A stretch of 46,630 nt of DNA from Deltaproteobacteria bacterium RIFCSPHIGHO2_01_FULL_43_49 (GTDB lineage Bacteria; UBA10199; SPLOWO2-01-44-7), in NCBI GenBank assembly GCA_001798075.1, contig MGRG01000002.1, forward strand, positions 1 through 46,630, written 5' to 3'. The translations under genes were made by a program, and so were the position numbers. Below are positions 18,586-27,627 of this stretch, piece by piece. The notes under the pieces were generated by a model, which saw only the letters and a list, made by a program, of their open reading frames with translations, searched no databases and was not told where the DNA came from. Numbering within the stretch: position 1 is the first letter of the stretch; the number at the start of each line of letters is the position of its first letter.

Positions 18586-20586
18586 CTACATCATATTCAG
18601 ACAGTCAACATCAATTTGAAGTTGGACTTGGGATGGGAGGTGTTTTTTGACGAATTCTTGGGTCTGTTTGAGGTGATGTTTGAGCAGGTTCACATTTTGA
18701 GCCTTGATCAAAAGCTGCCAACGATATTTGCCGCGTACTTTGGAAATGGGGGCTTGCGCAGGACCCAGTATCATAGGGATGTTGTTTCCCATATATTTGG
18801 TCAGATATTTTTTGAGGCTGTAGGCCGCCTCTTCAACTTTATTTTCATGGCTTGATTGCAGTTTGATCTGTGCCAATCTTGAAAAAGGCGGATAGCTAAG
18901 CTCTTCACGCGTTTTGAGCTCTTGTTCACTAAAAGTCTCAAAGTTATGTGTGGAAGCACACACAAGGCTGAAATGCTCCGGATGAAAAGTCTGAATCAAA
19001 ACTTTGCCAGGTTTTTCAGCTCTGCCCGATCTTCCCGCCACTTGGGTCAATATTTGAAAAGTCCTCTCAGCAGCCCGGAAATCAGGGAGATGCAGCGCCG
19101 TATCAGCCAAAATCACTCCGACCAATGTTACGTTGGGAAAATCGTGCCCTTTGGCAACAATTTGGGTGCCTAAAAGAATATCAACCTTACCTTTTTTCAT
19201 GTCATGAAGGACTTTGTGACGGTGCTCTCTTTTGGTGGACGTGTCGCGATCGAGTCGGACTACTTTTGCCTCTGGGAAAAATTTTTGAAGTTCTTCTTCG
19301 AGTGCTTCAGTTCCTTGACCGAGTGGTTTCAAGGCAGTGCTTTGACATTTCGTGCAAAGCCCAGGAATACCGATGCGATAATCACAATAGTGACAAAGAA
19401 GTGAGACCGGATTTTTGTGGTAGGTCAGAGAGATCGCGCAGTTGGGGCAGGAAAAAACCTCTCCACAATCTTGACAGATCAAAAAATTAGCAAAGCCTCT
19501 TCGATTTAAAAACAAAAGGGTTTGTTCACCACGATACAAATTTTCAGAGATCGCCTCTTTAAGTGTTGTTGAGAGGGTCTGCGATCCTTCTATAAATTTT
19601 TCCTTTCGTAGATCGATGAGCGAAATTTCAGGAAGGCTGGCCCCTGTCGCCCTCTCTGATAAATATATATAATGATACTTTCCCTTCTTGGCATTGTGAA
19701 AACTCTCCAACGAAGGGGTGGCAGAGCCTAAAACAACGGCAATTTTTTCTAATTTAGCACGAACAATGGCGGCGTCTCTGGCGTGATAGTGAAAAGTCCC
19801 TTCCCCTTGTTTATAAGAAGAGTCATGCTCTTCATCGACAATGATTGCACCCAAATTGGGGAAAGGGGCAAAGAGTGCCGAGCGGGTTCCCACCGCGACT
19901 TTCAATTCCCCTTTTCGCATTTTTTCCCAGTAGAGGTGTCGCCATGATTCACTCAAACCACTGTGATAAATTGCTATTTTTTGGTTGAGCCTACTTTCGA
20001 CTCTTCCAATCAGTTGGGGGGTAAGACTAATTTCCGGAACGAGCAAGATGGCTTGTTTGTTTTCTTTCAAGATTTCTAAAATAAATTGCAAATAAATTTC
20101 GGTTTTTCCAGAACCAGTCACACCATGCAAGAGGGCGGGTTTAGAAATAGTTTTTAGTTTTTCAATGGCTTCCAGTTGTTGGTTGGTGAGTTTGAGGCTA
20201 GCTTGATGAAAAGAGGAATGTTCTTCTTCTTTGAGCCTTGGCTTTGCGACATTGCCTGCTTTGATTTGTAACAACCTTGCAGGAAGGGCAGAACGACAGA
20301 CTTCGCCGATAGGTGCAGCATAATAATCAGCCAGCCATTCAATAAGCCTTAACATTTTTTCAGAAAAAATCGGTTCTGTATCTTTAAGCTCAGTAATTTC
20401 TTTAAGGTCTTTTTCCGAAAATCCTGAAGGGAGTTGGGCGGTGAGTGCCATACAAAAACCGATCAGTTTTTTTTTCCGAAAAGGGACAATGAGTCGCATG
20501 CCAGGCTTTACAAAAGGTGACGAGGGGATCCGATAAGTAAATAATTGATGGACGAGTGTTGGGATGGCTACTTGTGCATACGGCAT
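18586..20586 (-). CDS. priA: Primosomal protein N' (replication restart helicase)
   Basis: The product has 666 aa. The N-terminal DNA-binding domain starts MPYAQVAIPTLVHQLFTYRI. Walker A is GVTGSGKTEIY and the DEEH box is seen as VDEEHDSSYKQGEG. The zinc region has eight Cys in CQDCGEVFSCPNC, CHYCDYR and CTKCQ. Helicase motifs V and VI include GTQIVAKGHDFPNVTLVG and QVAGRSGRAEKPG. It reloads the replisome at stalled forks. It lies one base from the MBL gene and 25 bp before def's start. Confidence 0.97.
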   Translation of the reverse strand: MPYAQVAIPTLVHQLFTYRIPSSPFVKPGMRLIVPFRKKKLIGFCMALTAQLPSGFSEKDLKEITELKDTEPIFSEKMLRLIEWLADYYAAPIGEVCRSALPARLLQIKAGNVAKPRLKEEEHSSFHQASLKLTNQQLEAIEKLKTISKPALLHGVTGSGKTEIYLQFILEILKENKQAILLVPEISLTPQLIGRVESRLNQKIAIYHSGLSESWRHLYWEKMRKGELKVAVGTRSALFAPFPNLGAIIVDEEHDSSYKQGEGTFHYHARDAAIVRAKLEKIAVVLGSATPSLESFHNAKKGKYHYIYLSERATGASLPEISLIDLRKEKFIEGSQTLSTTLKEAISENLYRGEQTLLFLNRRGFANFLICQDCGEVFSCPNCAISLTYHKNPVSLLCHYCDYRIGIPGLCTKCQSTALKPLGQGTEALEEELQKFFPEAKVVRLDRDTSTKREHRHKVLHDMKKGKVDILLGTQIVAKGHDFPNVTLVGVILADTALHLPDFRAAERTFQILTQVAGRSGRAEKPGKVLIQTFHPEHFSLVCASTHNFETFSEQELKTREELSYPPFSRLAQIKLQSSHENKVEEAAYSLKKYLTKYMGNNIPMILGPAQAPISKVRGKYRWQLLIKAQNVNLLKHHLKQTQEFVKKHLPSQVQLQIDVDCLNMM

Positions 20587-20587
20587 A

Positions 20588-21295
20588 TTATACGTTCTTT
20601 GTTTCGCCAGGTTTGATATCGATCAATTTTGTCGTACTGCCGGCCAACAATTCTTTCAAAGCGGCTGGGGTTCCAGTCAAAATAGGAAACGTTCCATGAT
20701 GCATCGGAGCGACTTGTCCCACTTTTAACAATTTGCAAGCGTGGGCCGCTTCCTTGGGAGACATTGTAAATAAATCGCCGATGGGTAAAAATGCCGTATC
20801 CGGCTTGTAGAGTTCCTGAATCAAAGCCATGTCGCTAAAACAAGCCGTGTCGCCTGCATGATAAAAAATGCGCCCATTTGAAAATTGAATGACGTAACCA
20901 CAAGCCTCGCCTCCATAAATAATTTTGTCGCCATCTTGAATGCCACAACTGTGAACGGCGTGGGTCATCGTAATTTTTACACCACAAGCACTTTGTGTGC
21001 CCCCTTTATTCATTGGTGACGTATTCTCAACGCCTTTGGAGCCAAGCCACAAACAGATTTCATAAATACCGATTATTTTTGGTTTGAATTGTTTAGCGAT
21101 AGAAATTGCATCGCCGATATGATCTCCATGTCCGTGTGTAATCAGTATCAAATCGACTTGTTGCAAATTTTTTGAATCACGAGGGCAAGCAGGGTTTCCC
21201 TGTACCCAAGGATCAATCAAAATTTTTTTCCCTTCCGGTGTGGTCAGCAAAAACGCGGAATGTCCTAGCCAGGTAACAGAAATTGTTTGCGCCAT
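20588..21295 (-). CDS. Metallo-beta-lactamase-fold metal-dependent hydrolase (UPF0173)
   Basis: The product has 235 aa. The metal motif is THGHGDHIGD (HxHxDH), with further ligands in HAGDTACFSDM and a terminal HHGTFP. It starts WLGHSAFLLTTPEGKKILIDPW, which is typical of the UPF0173/YtkL group. Physiological substrate is unknown in the family. It is the promoter-proximal gene of the priA operon, starting at ATG 21295, 61 bp from the divergent gene at 21357. Confidence 0.92.
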   Translation of the reverse strand: MAQTISVTWLGHSAFLLTTPEGKKILIDPWVQGNPACPRDSKNLQQVDLILITHGHGDHIGDAISIAKQFKPKIIGIYEICLWLGSKGVENTSPMNKGGTQSACGVKITMTHAVHSCGIQDGDKIIYGGEACGYVIQFSNGRIFYHAGDTACFSDMALIQELYKPDTAFLPIGDLFTMSPKEAAHACKLLKVGQVAPMHHGTFPILTGTPAALKELLAGSTTKLIDIKPGETKNV

Positions 21296-21318
21296 GCGTC
21301 AATCGCTACAATTATTTT

Positions 21319-21347
21319 TTGACTTTATCAAGAAATTTACTTAAAGA
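21319..21347 (+). promoter_or_regulatory. Candidate sigma70 promoter, ATG 9 nt after -10
   Basis: TTGACT (21319-21324), a 17-nt spacer, then TAAAGA (21342-21347). The ATG at 21357 follows after only 9 nt, leaving almost no 5' UTR. The -10 match is moderate. Confidence 0.35.
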
Positions 21348-21356
21348 AATTCCCTA

Positions 21357-22505
21357 ATGACGGTTGCTCCTCCCCCCGGTAGTTTCTTGACCACTTTAGC
21401 AGCTTCTCCTCTTTATGCTGCGGTGGGTCTCGCAGGGACAAAAGCCTCTCCAGAAGAAATTGACAGCCTGGTTCGACGGCTGGCAGAACAAGATGATCAG
21501 ACAATCCCTCCTTATGAAGCTCTCCAGTTGCTTAGCCGAATTGGTGTCGGCAGAAACGGTGCTTCTGCAAGGGCAGAAGGCCAATTGCTTAAATCCCTAG
21601 GAGATCAGCTCGATCATTCTCCTTCCAATGTTCGGATGGCTGTAAGAATTGCCGCAGCAACGACATTGATACGCAGCGTTCACCCTGCAAGGCCAACAGA
21701 TAAGCCATCTATTCTCGGAATTGGAGGAAAAAATGGAGAAAATATTGATGCTATCTTAAAAAGATCGGGCGTTGGTTCTCTGAGAAATGGTGAGATTACT
21801 ACGAATTTGACCGAAGCTAGGAGGGCTGAGCCGCATCCGTCTCAGCCCCTTCCAAGATTATTAAGACCCATCGCTTCTTGGCATTGGGCTTTGGGAAATG
21901 TTGGTCGTGCTAATGGGGGATTGTTTCAACGAGAAAGAGAATTTTTTATAGCGGGTGAATTTTATAAGAAAGCAGCCGTACATTGGGCTAAGGCCAATGA
22001 ATTTTGGTTAGCAGGCGATCTTTTTTTGTCGGCGGAAGAATGTTTTGCCAGATTTGTAGCTGCAAAGCAAAACAGCGATGGCAAGTTTGGGCATCTTGCC
22101 CAAGGTGCTTTTGATCAGGCTGTTTTTTGTTTTACAGCGGGTGAATTGTTTGCCCACCTTGCATATGCTCACTATTGCCACAGACAATTTGGAGCGGCGG
22201 CACTTGCGGCCGAAAGGGCCATTTTTGAAAAAAGAAATGCAAGACTGAACCCGGAGGTTGCACGCTCTTTGGCCAGCATGGCTATTGAATCACGGGAAAA
22301 AGATGTTTCCCCTCTTGAATTGTTGTCATTAATGCAATCCTCTTATGCCTCTACATTGCTGGCAACGGAGCATTCTTTTCTTGCAGCCCTTCATCTGCTG
22401 GATGCGGCAGCCAATGCCAACTCTATTGGGGAGATGAGGCGGGCTGGTCTAGCATTGAAAGGTGTTCTAGAAATTGCAGAACATAAATTAGGAATTCGTT
22501 TTTAA
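21357..22505 (+). CDS. Hypothetical helical protein
   Basis: The product has 382 aa and no recognised family. It starts MTVAPPPGSFLTTLAASPLYAA. From about 170 onward it is almost all helical, with repeated Ala/aromatic pairs (EFYKKAAVHWAKANEFWLAGDLF, quoted in part: EFYKKAAVHWAKANEFWL) that suggest a TPR-like solenoid binding another protein. No signal peptide or membrane helix is seen. It is followed 14 bp later by rlmH on the same strand. Confidence 0.7.
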   Translation: MTVAPPPGSFLTTLAASPLYAAVGLAGTKASPEEIDSLVRRLAEQDDQTIPPYEALQLLSRIGVGRNGASARAEGQLLKSLGDQLDHSPSNVRMAVRIAAATTLIRSVHPARPTDKPSILGIGGKNGENIDAILKRSGVGSLRNGEITTNLTEARRAEPHPSQPLPRLLRPIASWHWALGNVGRANGGLFQREREFFIAGEFYKKAAVHWAKANEFWLAGDLFLSAEECFARFVAAKQNSDGKFGHLAQGAFDQAVFCFTAGELFAHLAYAHYCHRQFGAAALAAERAIFEKRNARLNPEVARSLASMAIESREKDVSPLELLSLMQSSYASTLLATEHSFLAALHLLDAAANANSIGEMRRAGLALKGVLEIAEHKLGIRF

Positions 22506-22519
22506 AGCCCATTCCGTCA

Positions 22520-22942
22520 ATGAAACTCAAAGTATTTACGGTTGGAAAGTTATCGCTGAAGCCGGTTGGTGCTTTATCAGAGGAATATCTCGGACGCATT
22601 CAACATTATCTGCCTATTGAAATTACAAATTTAAAATCGAGTGAAGATTTTTTCTCAAAATTAGCCGCGCAAGATTATCTGATCGCGCTGGATGAAAGGG
22701 GTAAAACCTTTAGCTCGACGGAGTTCGCAAAGTGGCTGGAGGATCAAAAACTCCGTTCGGTTAAAAATTTGGTATTTTTTGTGGGGCCGGCGGGAGGTGT
22801 GCCAGAAGAAATTAAAAAACGGGCGAATCTCCTTTTGAGCCTATCCACAATGACCTTGCAACATGAACTTGCCCTTGTGGTTTTATTAGAACAGATTTAC
22901 AGAGCCTGTACGATTCTTAAGGGGGAGCCGTATCACAAATGA
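22520..22942 (+). CDS. rlmH: 23S rRNA (pseudouridine1915-N3)-methyltransferase
   Basis: A SPOUT-class methyltransferase of 140 aa, slightly shorter than the usual 155. The SAM-binding knot is seen in NLVFFVGPAGGVPEEI and SLSTMTLQHELALVVLLEQI, and the terminal YRACTILKGEPYHK is the RlmH signature. It methylates pseudouridine 1915 of 23S rRNA. It overlaps the next gene by 4 bp (ATGA). Confidence 0.95.
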   Translation: MKLKVFTVGKLSLKPVGALSEEYLGRIQHYLPIEITNLKSSEDFFSKLAAQDYLIALDERGKTFSSTEFAKWLEDQKLRSVKNLVFFVGPAGGVPEEIKKRANLLLSLSTMTLQHELALVVLLEQIYRACTILKGEPYHK

Positions 22943-23481
22943 ATTTATTTTCGCGAACTTCTATTTTCCTATTAGCAATCTTGTTGATTCATTTGAATGC
23001 TTTTGCGCAATCCAATGAAAAGGCCATTTCTATTATTCGAGAACGTTATGCAACTATCAATAAAGAACTAAAGTCTTACAAAAGGATAGAAAAGAACCTC
23101 TTAGGATTTTCTGCGCAAGGAGGAAGTTTTGAGGCTTTTTTGACTAAAGATGGCCAACTGCGAAAAATCAACGTGATTCATTATGGCGAGATGGGAAAAG
23201 CCAAGAGCGATTATTACTATTGGGATAACAGTTTATTTTTTGTCTTGGAGAGCTTGTCATCTTATGATCAGCCGTTTGGAAAAGTTACGCAAGTTGAAGA
23301 GAATCGCTATTATTTAAATAACGGAAAACTGATTCGTTGGATTGATCCGAAGGGTGTTCAACAATCTTTAAGCAATCCCGAATTTTTGGAAGTTCAAAAA
23401 CGCCTTTTAAAACAAGAGAAATTAAACCAAAAAATCTTGTCCTCTCCAGGAAACGAAGTCAATGCAGAAAAAACTTACTAA
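22939..23481 (+). CDS. Hypothetical periplasmic protein
   Basis: The product has 180 aa. A Sec signal peptide (MNLFSRTSIFLLAILLIHLN, then AFA cleaving before QSNEK) is clear. The mature part is alpha then beta, with FEAFLTKDGQLRKINVIHYG and NRYYLNNGKLIRWID, a pattern of small periplasmic proteins with no assigned role. It sits between rlmH (4-bp overlap) and polX (20-bp overlap), so cotranscription is near certain. Confidence 0.8.
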   Translation: MNLFSRTSIFLLAILLIHLNAFAQSNEKAISIIRERYATINKELKSYKRIEKNLLGFSAQGGSFEAFLTKDGQLRKINVIHYGEMGKAKSDYYYWDNSLFFVLESLSSYDQPFGKVTQVEENRYYLNNGKLIRWIDPKGVQQSLSNPEFLEVQKRLLKQEKLNQKILSSPGNEVNAEKTY

Positions 23482-25189
23482 GCAAGAAATAGCGGAAGTT
23501 TTGGAGGAAATCGGATCGATTTTGGAAATCAAGGGTGAAAATCCGTTCAAAGTGCGTGCATATTATAATGCGGCACGGATTGTGAGTGGGCTGACAGAGG
23601 ATTTGGATGATCTGATCAAGAAAAATGAACTCATTGAGATCAAAGGGATTGGGAAAAATCTGGCAGAGCATATCAAGGAACTCCACGGGACCGGCAAACT
23701 TAAAGAATATGAAAAAATAATGAAGGCTGTTCCCGAAGGGATTTTGGAAATGCTCAAAATTCCGGGTGTTGGGCCTAAAAAAGTCAAGGTTCTTTGGGAA
23801 AAACTCCATGTGACAAGTATTGCAACGCTGGAACATGTCTGCCATCAGGGCAAAATTGCCCACCTCGAGGGTTTTGGTGAAAAAACTCAGCAAAAAATTT
23901 TGGAAGGGATTGCTCAGGTCAAAAAACATTCTGGGCAATTTTTATATCCGGTAGCGAAAGAAGCAGCCGAGACAATTTTTAAAAAGATAAAAAATCATTC
24001 AAAAGTTAAAAGGGCAGAGATTGGAGGGAGTTTGCGCAGATGCAAAGAGGTCGTCAAAGACATCGATATTGTTGCGGCAACAAGCGACCCCAAATCGGTG
24101 ATGGAGGTTTTTGTAAAACTTCCTCAAGTTGAAAGGGTGATTGCGCATGGCGAAACTAAATCGGCCGTTCTTTTGAAATCAGGGATTCAAGCAGACCTTC
24201 GCTGTGTGAGTGAGGCTGAGTTTCCCTTTGCCCTGATTTATTTCACCGGCTCCAAGGAGCACAACGTTGCTATGCGGGGCTTAGCTCAAGACAAAGGGAT
24301 GAAGCTCAATGAATATGGTTTGTTTGCGAAGGGTGAAAAACGAATTCCTTGCAAAGATGAAGCCGATATTTTTGCAAAATTTGGGTTGGCTTATATTCCC
24401 CCAGAAATTCGCGAAGGAACAAAAGAAATTGAATTGGCGAAGAAAAATCAGCTCCCTAAATTGGTTGAAGAAAAAGATATCCGTGGTGTTTTTCATTGCC
24501 ATTCCACTTACAGTGACGGAACAGCCTCCATTGAGCAGATGGTACTCGGTGCCAAAGCGTTAGGCTTTGAATATTTTGGGACGGCTGATCATAGCCAGGC
24601 GGCGCAGTATGCAGGGGGTTTGAGTCCAGAGCGAGTCAAAAAGCAATTTCAAGAAATTGATGGCTTAAACAAAAAATTAAAAGGGATTCATATTTTCAAA
24701 GGAATCGAAGCTGATATTTTGGCCGATGGTGAAGTTGATATGGGAGATAAAGTTTTGAGTTCTTTTGACTATGTGGTCGCCTCTGTCCATTCTAAATTCA
24801 ATATGCCTGAAGCGGAGATGACCAAACGAGTCATCAAAGCGATCAAAAATAAATATGTGAGGATTTTGGGGCACATGACTGGAAGATTATTATTGGCCAG
24901 AGAGAGTTATCCTTTGAATGTGCAAGAGGTGATTGATGCTTGTGCTGATTATGGCGTGGCCATCGAGATTAATTCCAACCCGATGCGCCTAGACATTGAT
25001 TGGAGAAATATTCCATATGCTAGAGAAAAAAAAGTGATGTTTGTCATTAACCCTGATGCCCATAGTGTCGATGGGATTTCTCACTATAAATATGGTGTCG
25101 GCATCGCCCGCAAAGGCTGGCTCACCGCCAAAGAGGTGTTGAATACCAGGTCTCTCATGGAGCTGGACAAGTGGCTCAAAAGTAATTAA
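23462..25189 (+). CDS. polX: DNA polymerase X with PHP exonuclease domain
   Basis: The product has 575 aa. The helix-hairpin-helix segments are IKGIGKNLAEHI and IPGVGPKKVKVL in the N-terminal 8-kDa-like region. The palm motif GGSLRRCKEVVKDIDIV carries the polymerase metal Asp pair. The C-terminal PHP domain has FHCHSTYSDGTAS, GTADHS, GIEADILADG and VINPDAHS, supplying 3'-5' exonuclease and AP-endonuclease activity. It acts in base excision repair gap filling. It overlaps the secreted unknown by 20 bp. Confidence 0.95.
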   Translation: MQKKLTKQEIAEVLEEIGSILEIKGENPFKVRAYYNAARIVSGLTEDLDDLIKKNELIEIKGIGKNLAEHIKELHGTGKLKEYEKIMKAVPEGILEMLKIPGVGPKKVKVLWEKLHVTSIATLEHVCHQGKIAHLEGFGEKTQQKILEGIAQVKKHSGQFLYPVAKEAAETIFKKIKNHSKVKRAEIGGSLRRCKEVVKDIDIVAATSDPKSVMEVFVKLPQVERVIAHGETKSAVLLKSGIQADLRCVSEAEFPFALIYFTGSKEHNVAMRGLAQDKGMKLNEYGLFAKGEKRIPCKDEADIFAKFGLAYIPPEIREGTKEIELAKKNQLPKLVEEKDIRGVFHCHSTYSDGTASIEQMVLGAKALGFEYFGTADHSQAAQYAGGLSPERVKKQFQEIDGLNKKLKGIHIFKGIEADILADGEVDMGDKVLSSFDYVVASVHSKFNMPEAEMTKRVIKAIKNKYVRILGHMTGRLLLARESYPLNVQEVIDACADYGVAIEINSNPMRLDIDWRNIPYAREKKVMFVINPDAHSVDGISHYKYGVGIARKGWLTAKEVLNTRSLMELDKWLKSN

Positions 25190-25198
25190 GAGGCCCCT

Positions 25199-26257
25199 AT
25201 GTCATTATACGTCCAGTCAATCGTCACAGGGGCCCAGCTTGCAGCAGAAATACAAGCAGGATCTCATATCATTCAATCTGGTTTGGTGGCCGTTGAAGGT
25301 GGGACTTATGAAATGGGAGCTACCAAAGGAAGTGAAACCCTTCGGAATTCCAGACCTGCTCATCTTGTGACTGTTGATAGTTTTTCGATGGGTAAAACAC
25401 GTGTTGGTCCGAAAGAATATGAAAAATGGGTGTCAAGGCTTGGTAGCTCATTCAAGTTTAATACTTTTCTTTTGAAGTTTGATCCCGCAACAGGTTACCC
25501 ATCTGTTGTTGCTCGATTTCGCGTCGATTGGGATGAACGTACTGATTATCGTATGAGACAGGTGGAGTATGCTGATAGAATGGTCACAGAGGGGATACTA
25601 AGAGAATTTAATCTTGATGGGGATATAGACGAAGGCGATACAAAACATTTTCAAGTTGTTAAAATATCAGACACACTCCCTGGTTCTCAAAGTAGTGATG
25701 ATAGAATAACAAGAGGCGCCTACTATTTGGGGAAACCTTTTGAGGAGCCACAACTTCAAGTCAATTGGTATGCCTCTGTCGTTTATGCTTTGATGCACGG
25801 AGCAAGGTTGGCTACGGAAGGAGAGTGGGAATTCGCAGTAACGGAACGTGGACAAATGAAAGAAGCCGTTAGAGCGGAGAAATTTATCGAAAGGAAAGAA
25901 GATAGAATCTATCGAATACAGAAAGGTGCTGGATGGCCGGTGTCATTGAAGGAAGTAGATGAGTCAGGTTATCCTAAATTGGGTATTGAGGGTATGTTGA
26001 ACGGAAGAAGTGGGGAGTGGGTAATGGATCGGTATGGACCTTATTCCAAAGAATCACAAACGAATCCTTTGGGACCTGTTTTAGGAGACGAGCGCGTTGT
26101 GCGTGGCAACGGCGGTAACCTTTTTGCGGCGCATCTTCCTAAATTTCAGCAGGTTGAATGCCGCTATGGTTTCTCTCCAGAATACTTTTCCGAATACAAG
26201 AATCACTCTTTAGGTTTTCGCCTAGTTGTCCCTCAGAACTCCAAAAAAGATGACTGA
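25199..26257 (+). CDS. SUMF1/FGE-sulfatase-domain protein
   Basis: The product has 352 aa. FGE-like landmarks are VAVEGGTYEMGATKGSE, HLVTVDSFSMGKTRV, ARLATEGEWEFAV, GEWVMDRYGPY, ERVVRGNGG and SLGFRLVV. The Cys pair of true formylglycine-generating enzymes is missing: only one Cys (VECRYGF) remains in the relevant region, so sulfatase activation is unlikely. An insert of about 90 residues separates the motifs. No signal peptide is apparent. AGAGG precedes the ATG. It may be a structural or lectin-like SUMF1 relative. Confidence 0.82.
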   Translation: MSLYVQSIVTGAQLAAEIQAGSHIIQSGLVAVEGGTYEMGATKGSETLRNSRPAHLVTVDSFSMGKTRVGPKEYEKWVSRLGSSFKFNTFLLKFDPATGYPSVVARFRVDWDERTDYRMRQVEYADRMVTEGILREFNLDGDIDEGDTKHFQVVKISDTLPGSQSSDDRITRGAYYLGKPFEEPQLQVNWYASVVYALMHGARLATEGEWEFAVTERGQMKEAVRAEKFIERKEDRIYRIQKGAGWPVSLKEVDESGYPKLGIEGMLNGRSGEWVMDRYGPYSKESQTNPLGPVLGDERVVRGNGGNLFAAHLPKFQQVECRYGFSPEYFSEYKNHSLGFRLVVPQNSKKDD

Positions 26258-26285
26258 GAAATTGGTAGAAATAATCAGGAGATTT

Positions 26286-26669
26286 TCATTTTACAGAAAT
26301 AATCTGCTTTTCTGGATCCACACACCACTTAAATTGTTTAAGAAAACTCATTCCAATTAAACCTTCGACCCCTTGCTCTTTTAAATCATGACACCGAACT
26401 TCTATGGACCCTGTCTTTTGTCCCAGCGATTCAATGCTTTCAATTTGAAGGCGATACCCCTTTTCCTTGCCAACAGCAGAACGGACCGTTGAAAATCCAA
26501 TTCCATCTTTGGCGGAGTAGCCTAGATCGGAAGCAATTTCGTGGTCGATAATGATGGCGGAGGAACCCGTATCCAAAACAAATTTTCCGTTGTAGGAACC
26601 CAATTTGCCTCGAAGTTTAACAGAAATAATGATGAGTTCGCCGTCTAATCGGTATGGGTGATCTGCCAT
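26286..26669 (-). CDS. Retropepsin-like aspartic protease domain protein
   Basis: A single domain of 127 aa with FVLDTGSSAIIID, the DTGS catalytic motif of gag-pol-type aspartic proteases, and GLIGMSFLKQF, the typical second half. One domain carries one catalytic Asp, so a homodimer would be needed. No membrane anchor is seen. Its start lies inside the upstream 84-aa gene (25-bp overlap), showing the two are coupled. Substrate unknown. Confidence 0.85.
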   Translation of the reverse strand: MADHPYRLDGELIIISVKLRGKLGSYNGKFVLDTGSSAIIIDHEIASDLGYSAKDGIGFSTVRSAVGKEKGYRLQIESIESLGQKTGSIEVRCHDLKEQGVEGLIGMSFLKQFKWCVDPEKQIISVK

Positions 26670-26899
26670 AAGAGGGGAATTTCAGGATTTTTGATCAACT
26701 GTCCCGTATATCGCACAGCAACATCACGGTATTGAGGCATGAGTTCTCTAACCTTTTCATGGAATGTCTTTTTGTTGGGATTATGAGCAATGACCGTTCC
26801 TATTATTTCAACAGCGCCTTTTTCTTCATAATTTGCCAGGGCGATCCACTCATCGGGATAGGTTTTGACCATCACTTCCCAATTCATTTTTTGATCCAT
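26645..26899 (-). CDS. Small DUF5678-like protein
   Basis: An 84-aa protein with the layout W..M...YPDEWIALANYE...V..IG..IAHN, then a helix (HEKVRELMPQYR) and a beta tail. This resembles DUF5678 proteins, which often sit beside retropepsin-like genes as here. The role is unknown; an adaptor or substrate of the protease is a guess. The divergent nth gene begins 90 bp away. Confidence 0.65.
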   Translation of the reverse strand: MDQKMNWEVMVKTYPDEWIALANYEEKGAVEIIGTVIAHNPNKKTFHEKVRELMPQYRDVAVRYTGQLIKNPEIPLLWQITHTD

Positions 26900-26950
26900 A
26901 ACCCCTCCATTTGAATCACATTAAACCATATTACCGTTTTGGAATCAAGC

Positions 26951-26979
26951 TTGACGTTTATTCTTTCCAGCCCTATTGC
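26951..26979 (+). promoter_or_regulatory. Candidate promoter of nth with very short leader
   Basis: TTGACG (26951-26956), a 17-nt spacer, then TATTGC (26974-26979), nine nt before the ATG at 26989. The -35 is strong and the -10 weak. No ribosome-binding site precedes the ATG, consistent with a leaderless transcript. Confidence 0.35.
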
Positions 26980-26988
26980 TCATGCCCC

Positions 26989-27627
26989 ATGCATGATGAT
27001 TTAGCTCCGCGTGCCAAAAAAATAATTCAAGTCTTGCGCAAAACCTATCCCGATAACGAGTGTGCGCTTCACCACAAAAATCCCTTTCAATTACTGGTGG
27101 CAACAATTCTTTCGGCACAATGCACAGATAAAAGGGTCAACATGGTGACGCCGGGACTTTTTAAAAAATATCCCAACGCCAAGGCATTTGCTCAAGCCCC
27201 CATCAAAGATATCGAACAGGCAATCCGATCGACAGGATTTTATAAAAACAAAGCCAAGTCGATTCAAGGTTGTTGTCAAATCCTCGATACCAGGTACCAT
27301 GGTAAGGTGCCGAAAACATTGGAGGAACTGGTCAAACTTCCAGGCATTGGCCGCAAGACGGCCAATGTTGTTCTAGGAGTGGCCTGGGATATTCCGGGAG
27401 TTGTAGTCGATACTCATGTCAAACGTTTGACTTATCGAATGGGACTCACTAAACAGACCGACCCCGAAAAAATCGAGTTTGAAATGATGAAAATTATCCC
27501 CAAAAAAGATTGGATCGATTTTGGCCTTCTCTTAATCGCTCATGGTCGCGCCATTTGTGATGCCAGAAAACCCAAATGTGAAGTTTGCCCGATTAGTCCA
27601 CTGTGTCCGAAGAAAGAAGTTGGGTAA
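26989..27627 (+). CDS. nth: Endonuclease III
   Basis: DNA glycosylase/AP lyase removing oxidised pyrimidines. The product has 212 aa from ATG 26989. The helix-hairpin-helix is LVKLPGIGRKTANVVLG with the catalytic Lys, and the catalytic Asp is in VVDTHVKRL. The four-Cys [4Fe-4S] loop is CDARKPKCEVCPISPLCPKK. An open frame upstream to 26911 adds residues unlike the family. The 3' end overlaps the convergent AbiEii gene by 35 bp. Confidence 0.95.
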   Translation: MHDDLAPRAKKIIQVLRKTYPDNECALHHKNPFQLLVATILSAQCTDKRVNMVTPGLFKKYPNAKAFAQAPIKDIEQAIRSTGFYKNKAKSIQGCCQILDTRYHGKVPKTLEELVKLPGIGRKTANVVLGVAWDIPGVVVDTHVKRLTYRMGLTKQTDPEKIEFEMMKIIPKKDWIDFGLLLIAHGRAICDARKPKCEVCPISPLCPKKEVG

